Assembly: GCA_013285735.1 (NCBI GenBank)
Contig: JABDGZ010000014.1
Coordinates: forward strand, 1 to 39,615
Direction: 5' to 3'
Length of the DNA stretch: 39,615 nt
From: Candidatus Omnitrophota bacterium
GTDB lineage: Bacteria > Omnitrophota > Gorgyraeia > Zapsychrales > Fredricksoniimonadaceae
Shown here: piece by piece, positions 37,284-39,615 of the stretch
Layout: each line of letters starts with the position of its first letter
Position numbering within the stretch: the first letter of the stretch is position 1
Position numbers and translations under genes: made by a program
Notes under the pieces: model-generated
The model's database searches: none
Told to the model about the DNA's origin: nothing
The model's input: the letters and a program-made list of their open reading frames with translations, nothing else

Positions 37284-38870
37284 CTATACCTTGATGGTTT
37301 TGACAAAAAGAATATTCTTGGTATTACGTAATTTTTCAATAATGGATTCCGGGATTTCACTATCAACATTGACGACGCTGACCGCAACTCCCTGCTGATT
37401 TTCACGGCCTAAAGTAATACCGGCAATATTAATATTTTCAGCAGCCAGTATTGTACCGATAGCGCCAACAATACCAGGCTTGTCATTATTATTAATAAAT
37501 AACATGTTCCCCTGAGGAACAGTTTCCACATAAACATTATTAATTTTGACAATGCGCGGCTGCTTATTGCTGGATAAAGTGCCTAACAAAGAAAACGGCT
37601 CTTTGTCAGTGACGATATCTAAAGCAATGGCGTTAACATACTCACCTTCTTGATTTGAAATGATTTCTTTAATATTAATGCCGCGTTCCTTCATCACATT
37701 CAGGGCATTAATAGTATTTACGCCTTCTCCAAGAATCGGTGTTAAAAGTCCATGTGACAAAGCCATGGTCACGGCTGTGACTTTTTGCTGGGCAATGGCC
37801 CCGCTGTAGGTAATGGTCACTTCACTAATACGCCCCTGGACTAATTGACCGGCAAATTTTCCCATACGTTCTGCCAGACTTAAGTAAGGTTCAATGACCT
37901 TATAGGCCTCCAAAGACAAAGACGGAAAATTAGCCGCATTACGGATACCTGCCCCGGAAAGAGCGTCTTTAACGGCGTGGGCAATTTCAATAGCCACATT
38001 CAATTGCGCTTCCGACGTGGATGCGCCAAGATGCGGTGTCGTTATACAATTATCCAACTTAAAAAGCGGTGATTGAAAATCAGGCGGCTCAACATCATAA
38101 ACATCCAACGCAGCACCAGCAATGCGCTTTTCCTGCAAAGCCTTGACCAAGGCTGCTTCATCAATAATACCGCCGCGGGCACAATTGATCAGGCGCACTG
38201 TTTTTTTCATCAAAGCAATTTGAGCGTCACTGATCATACCGGTTGTCTCATCTGTTTTGGGAATATGCACCGTGATATAATCCGCGGTTTTATAAATTTC
38301 ATTAAGATCAACCAACTTGATGCCATTTTTCTGGGCGATCTCTGCAGATAGATACGGATCATAGCCTAAAATCACCATGCCAAAAGCCTGGGCCATTTTA
38401 GCTACCGTCGATCCGATACGGCCTAAACCAACAATACCTAATACCTTGCCGTAAAGTTCAACGCCGGTAAATTTAGAACGCTCCCATTTGCCAGCCTTTA
38501 AAGAAGCAACGGCCTGAGGGATATTACGTGAAAGCGCCATGATCAGACTCATGGTTTGCTCAGCCGTAGAAGTAGTGTTCCCTGCCGGCGTGTTCATAGC
38601 CACAATCCCTTTTTTAGTGGCTGCCTGCAAATCCACATTATCCAAACCAACACCCGCACGGCCGATCACTTTTAAACGATCAGCAGCCTCGATGATCTGA
38701 GCAGTCACCTGCGTACCGGAGCGCACGATCAAACCATCATAATCTTTAATAATCTTCTGCAATTCATCCGCAGCTATACCGAATTTACAATCAACAGTGA
38801 AACGATTGTCCGCAGTTAAAATATCAAGACCTTCTTTTTCCAATTTGTCGCTAATTAATATCTTAAACAT
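37284..38870 (-). CDS. serA: D-3-phosphoglycerate dehydrogenase
   Basis: A 528-residue enzyme of the long (type I) class, which oxidises 3-phosphoglycerate to 3-phosphohydroxypyruvate at the start of serine synthesis. The NAD-binding motif is LGIVGLGRIGSTVAKMAQ (about 144-161). The active site includes NCARGGIIDEAALVKAL and the catalytic His in TTPHLGASTSEA. An intervening (ASB) domain (about 320-450) and a C-terminal ACT domain (FINNNDKPGIVGAIGTIL) suggest serine feedback control. It starts 13 bases after the aminotransferase gene, a common pair in bacteria and archaea where a class V enzyme stands in for SerC. Confidence 0.96.
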   Translation of the reverse strand: MFKILISDKLEKEGLDILTADNRFTVDCKFGIAADELQKIIKDYDGLIVRSGTQVTAQIIEAADRLKVIGRAGVGLDNVDLQAATKKGIVAMNTPAGNTTSTAEQTMSLIMALSRNIPQAVASLKAGKWERSKFTGVELYGKVLGIVGLGRIGSTVAKMAQAFGMVILGYDPYLSAEIAQKNGIKLVDLNEIYKTADYITVHIPKTDETTGMISDAQIALMKKTVRLINCARGGIIDEAALVKALQEKRIAGAALDVYDVEPPDFQSPLFKLDNCITTPHLGASTSEAQLNVAIEIAHAVKDALSGAGIRNAANFPSLSLEAYKVIEPYLSLAERMGKFAGQLVQGRISEVTITYSGAIAQQKVTAVTMALSHGLLTPILGEGVNTINALNVMKERGINIKEIISNQEGEYVNAIALDIVTDKEPFSLLGTLSSNKQPRIVKINNVYVETVPQGNMLFINNNDKPGIVGAIGTILAAENINIAGITLGRENQQGVAVSVVNVDSEIPESIIEKLRNTKNILFVKTIKV

Positions 38871-38883
38871 ATACGTTCCTTAA

Positions 38884-39291
38884 TTATTTTGTATTTAATG
38901 ATTTTTGAGCGGCTGTTAAAGCTGCACCCAATTCAAATTTATGTCCCATTTGATGCAAAACTTTCTCCAGGCAAGCGAGCCCCGTGAGGATATCATATTC
39001 ATCCAAAGCCCCCATATGCGCCATACGAATGACCTTACCCTTAAGACTATCTTGTCCACCGGCGAAAGTAATACCGTAGGTATCACGCATGGTTTTGGTC
39101 AACTTTTCACCATCAATATTCGCGGGTACTTTGACGGCTGTTAACACATTCGTCGAACAAGAAGGATCCGGGAATAAATCCAGCCCAATCGCCGCACATC
39201 CCGCACGTGTCGCACGGGCTAAATGAATATAACGCGCGAACATATTCTGTAATCCATCTTTCTTGATCATATTAAGGCTTTCACCTGGTGA
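38884..39291 (-). CDS. Class V aminotransferase, C-terminal part (broken by an inversion junction)
   Basis: About 133 residues match the C-terminal domain of PLP-dependent class V aminotransferases (alanine/serine-glyoxylate and archaeal aspartate types): ESLNMIKKDGLQNMFARY, then RATRAGCAAIGLDLF, then YGITFAGGQDSLKGKVIRMAHMG. Upstream of about 39285 the frame stays open to an ATG at 39462, but those 57 or so residues are the antisense of another part of the same gene, encoded on the plus strand. The lysine that binds PLP and the N-terminal domain are not in this fragment. It precedes serA by 13 bases, so the intact enzyme likely makes phosphoserine or transaminates serine/pyruvate. Confidence 0.85.
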   Translation of the reverse strand, partial: SPGESLNMIKKDGLQNMFARYIHLARATRAGCAAIGLDLFPDPSCSTNVLTAVKVPANIDGEKLTKTMRDTYGITFAGGQDSLKGKVIRMAHMGALDEYDILTGLACLEKVLHQMGHKFELGAALTAAQKSLNTK

Positions 39292-39615
39292 CAAAGCCAT
39301 TGCTGTTGATGCCGGAAAATTCGGCGAACGCTGGGTTGAACTCTGCCAAACATATAAAGCCAATACGATCGTACATAAGGTGCAATGGGGCAAAGCGCCT
39401 ACTGCGTCGGAAATTAAATCATTGTTAGAGGCCCATCCAGATACTAAGGCGGTCTTTATCACCTTGGCTGAAACATCAACCGGTGTGACTCCTGATGTTA
39501 AAGCTATCGGAGATGTTGTTAAAAACCACTCAGCTGTTTTGGTTGTTGATGCGGTGTCAGGATTAGCTGTCCAGGAAATAAAGACAGATGAATGGTCCTG
39601 TGATGTGGTTGTGTC
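39278..39615 (+). CDS. Class V aminotransferase, middle part, in inverted orientation (runs off the window)
   Basis: The plus strand codes for the central part of a class V aminotransferase without interruption: LSPGDKAIAVDAGKFGERW (39278-39334), then ANTIVHKVQWGKAPT, then AETSTGV and VVDAVSGLAVQEIKTDEW, ending DVVV at the edge, just before the PLP-lysine motif SGSQK expected next. These order exactly as in the family and lie N-terminal to the fragment coded on the minus strand. No start codon or N-terminal domain precedes it. It is the only convincing plus-strand coding sequence in the window. Confidence 0.85.
39281..39291. other. Inversion-type junction at an 11-base palindrome
   Basis: tcacctggtga is an 11-base inverted repeat (5-base arms around one T). 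Plus-strand aminotransferase coding starts at it and runs right; minus-strand coding for a later part of the same protein starts at it and runs left. The 5-base arms would be the microhomology at which two opposite strands were joined. Confidence 0.75.

Noticed and set aside
39292-39462. First 57 residues of the 192-residue minus-strand frame, starting MIKTALVSGW
   Set aside because: They are the antisense of convincing plus-strand aminotransferase coding sequence, so not a real N-terminus.

Overview
The window is a bacterial contig, moderately AT-rich, and almost every gene reads on the minus strand. It looks like a member of Candidatus Omnitrophota (OP3). The main reason is a very large exported helical-repeat protein whose N-terminal and C-terminal signature segments I recall from giant Omnitrophota proteins. 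Short palindromic repeats landing inside genes and a Gram-negative-type envelope gene set (OmpA-like lipoprotein, RseP, CdsA, UppS) fit this. The assignment is from memory and motifs, not from a search.

Layout, in the direction of transcription (high to low coordinates): (1) 38884-39615, a class V aminotransferase broken by an inversion-type junction at the contig end, followed by serA, a CcdA-like membrane protein and purA. (2) 34155-35253, an OmpA-family lipoprotein and a membrane-anchored coiled-coil protein, with a candidate promoter in front and a strong hairpin terminator behind. (3) 18533-34087, a tightly packed housekeeping run: uppS-cdsA-dxr-rseP-cpaF-like-proS-rimP-nusA-infB-trpS-scpA-ruvB-DUF2905-spoIID-like-queA. 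(4) 11071-18383, the giant protein, present as two adjacent reading frames that look like one broken gene. (5) 7362-11031, tgt-trmD-rplS-rnhB, then yhcH-like and EthD-like genes. (6) 5720-7291, exported START-domain protein, RRM RNA-binding protein and a glyoxalase-fold protein. (7) 4453-5599, a locally AT-rich accessory patch: nucleotidyltransferase, a coupled 57-residue protein and a small membrane protein. (8) 1-4456, miaB-nadA-metX-metW and the start of a sugar-nucleotide epimerase, with the stub of a second epimerase gene between the last two.

Genes in the runs mostly touch or overlap by 1-20 bases, so they are probably co-transcribed. The housekeeping run joins isoprenoid and lipid synthesis (dxr, uppS, cdsA), envelope proteolysis, translation and transcription factors (infB, nusA, rimP, proS, trpS), chromosome maintenance (scpA, ruvB) and queuosine synthesis (queA; tgt lies just beyond the giant gene). 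The metX/metW pair makes activated homoserine for methionine, and serA with the aminotransferase makes serine.

The most noteworthy features are: the inverted aminotransferase junction at 39281-39291; the split giant repeat protein; two families of palindromic repeats inserted in frame into queA and the giant gene; the decayed duplicate epimerase start; a prolyl-tRNA synthetase without its editing insertion; and a possible nucleotidyltransferase/small-protein pair. No tRNA, rRNA, CRISPR array or transposase gene was seen, and no gene-free stretch exceeds 300 bases.
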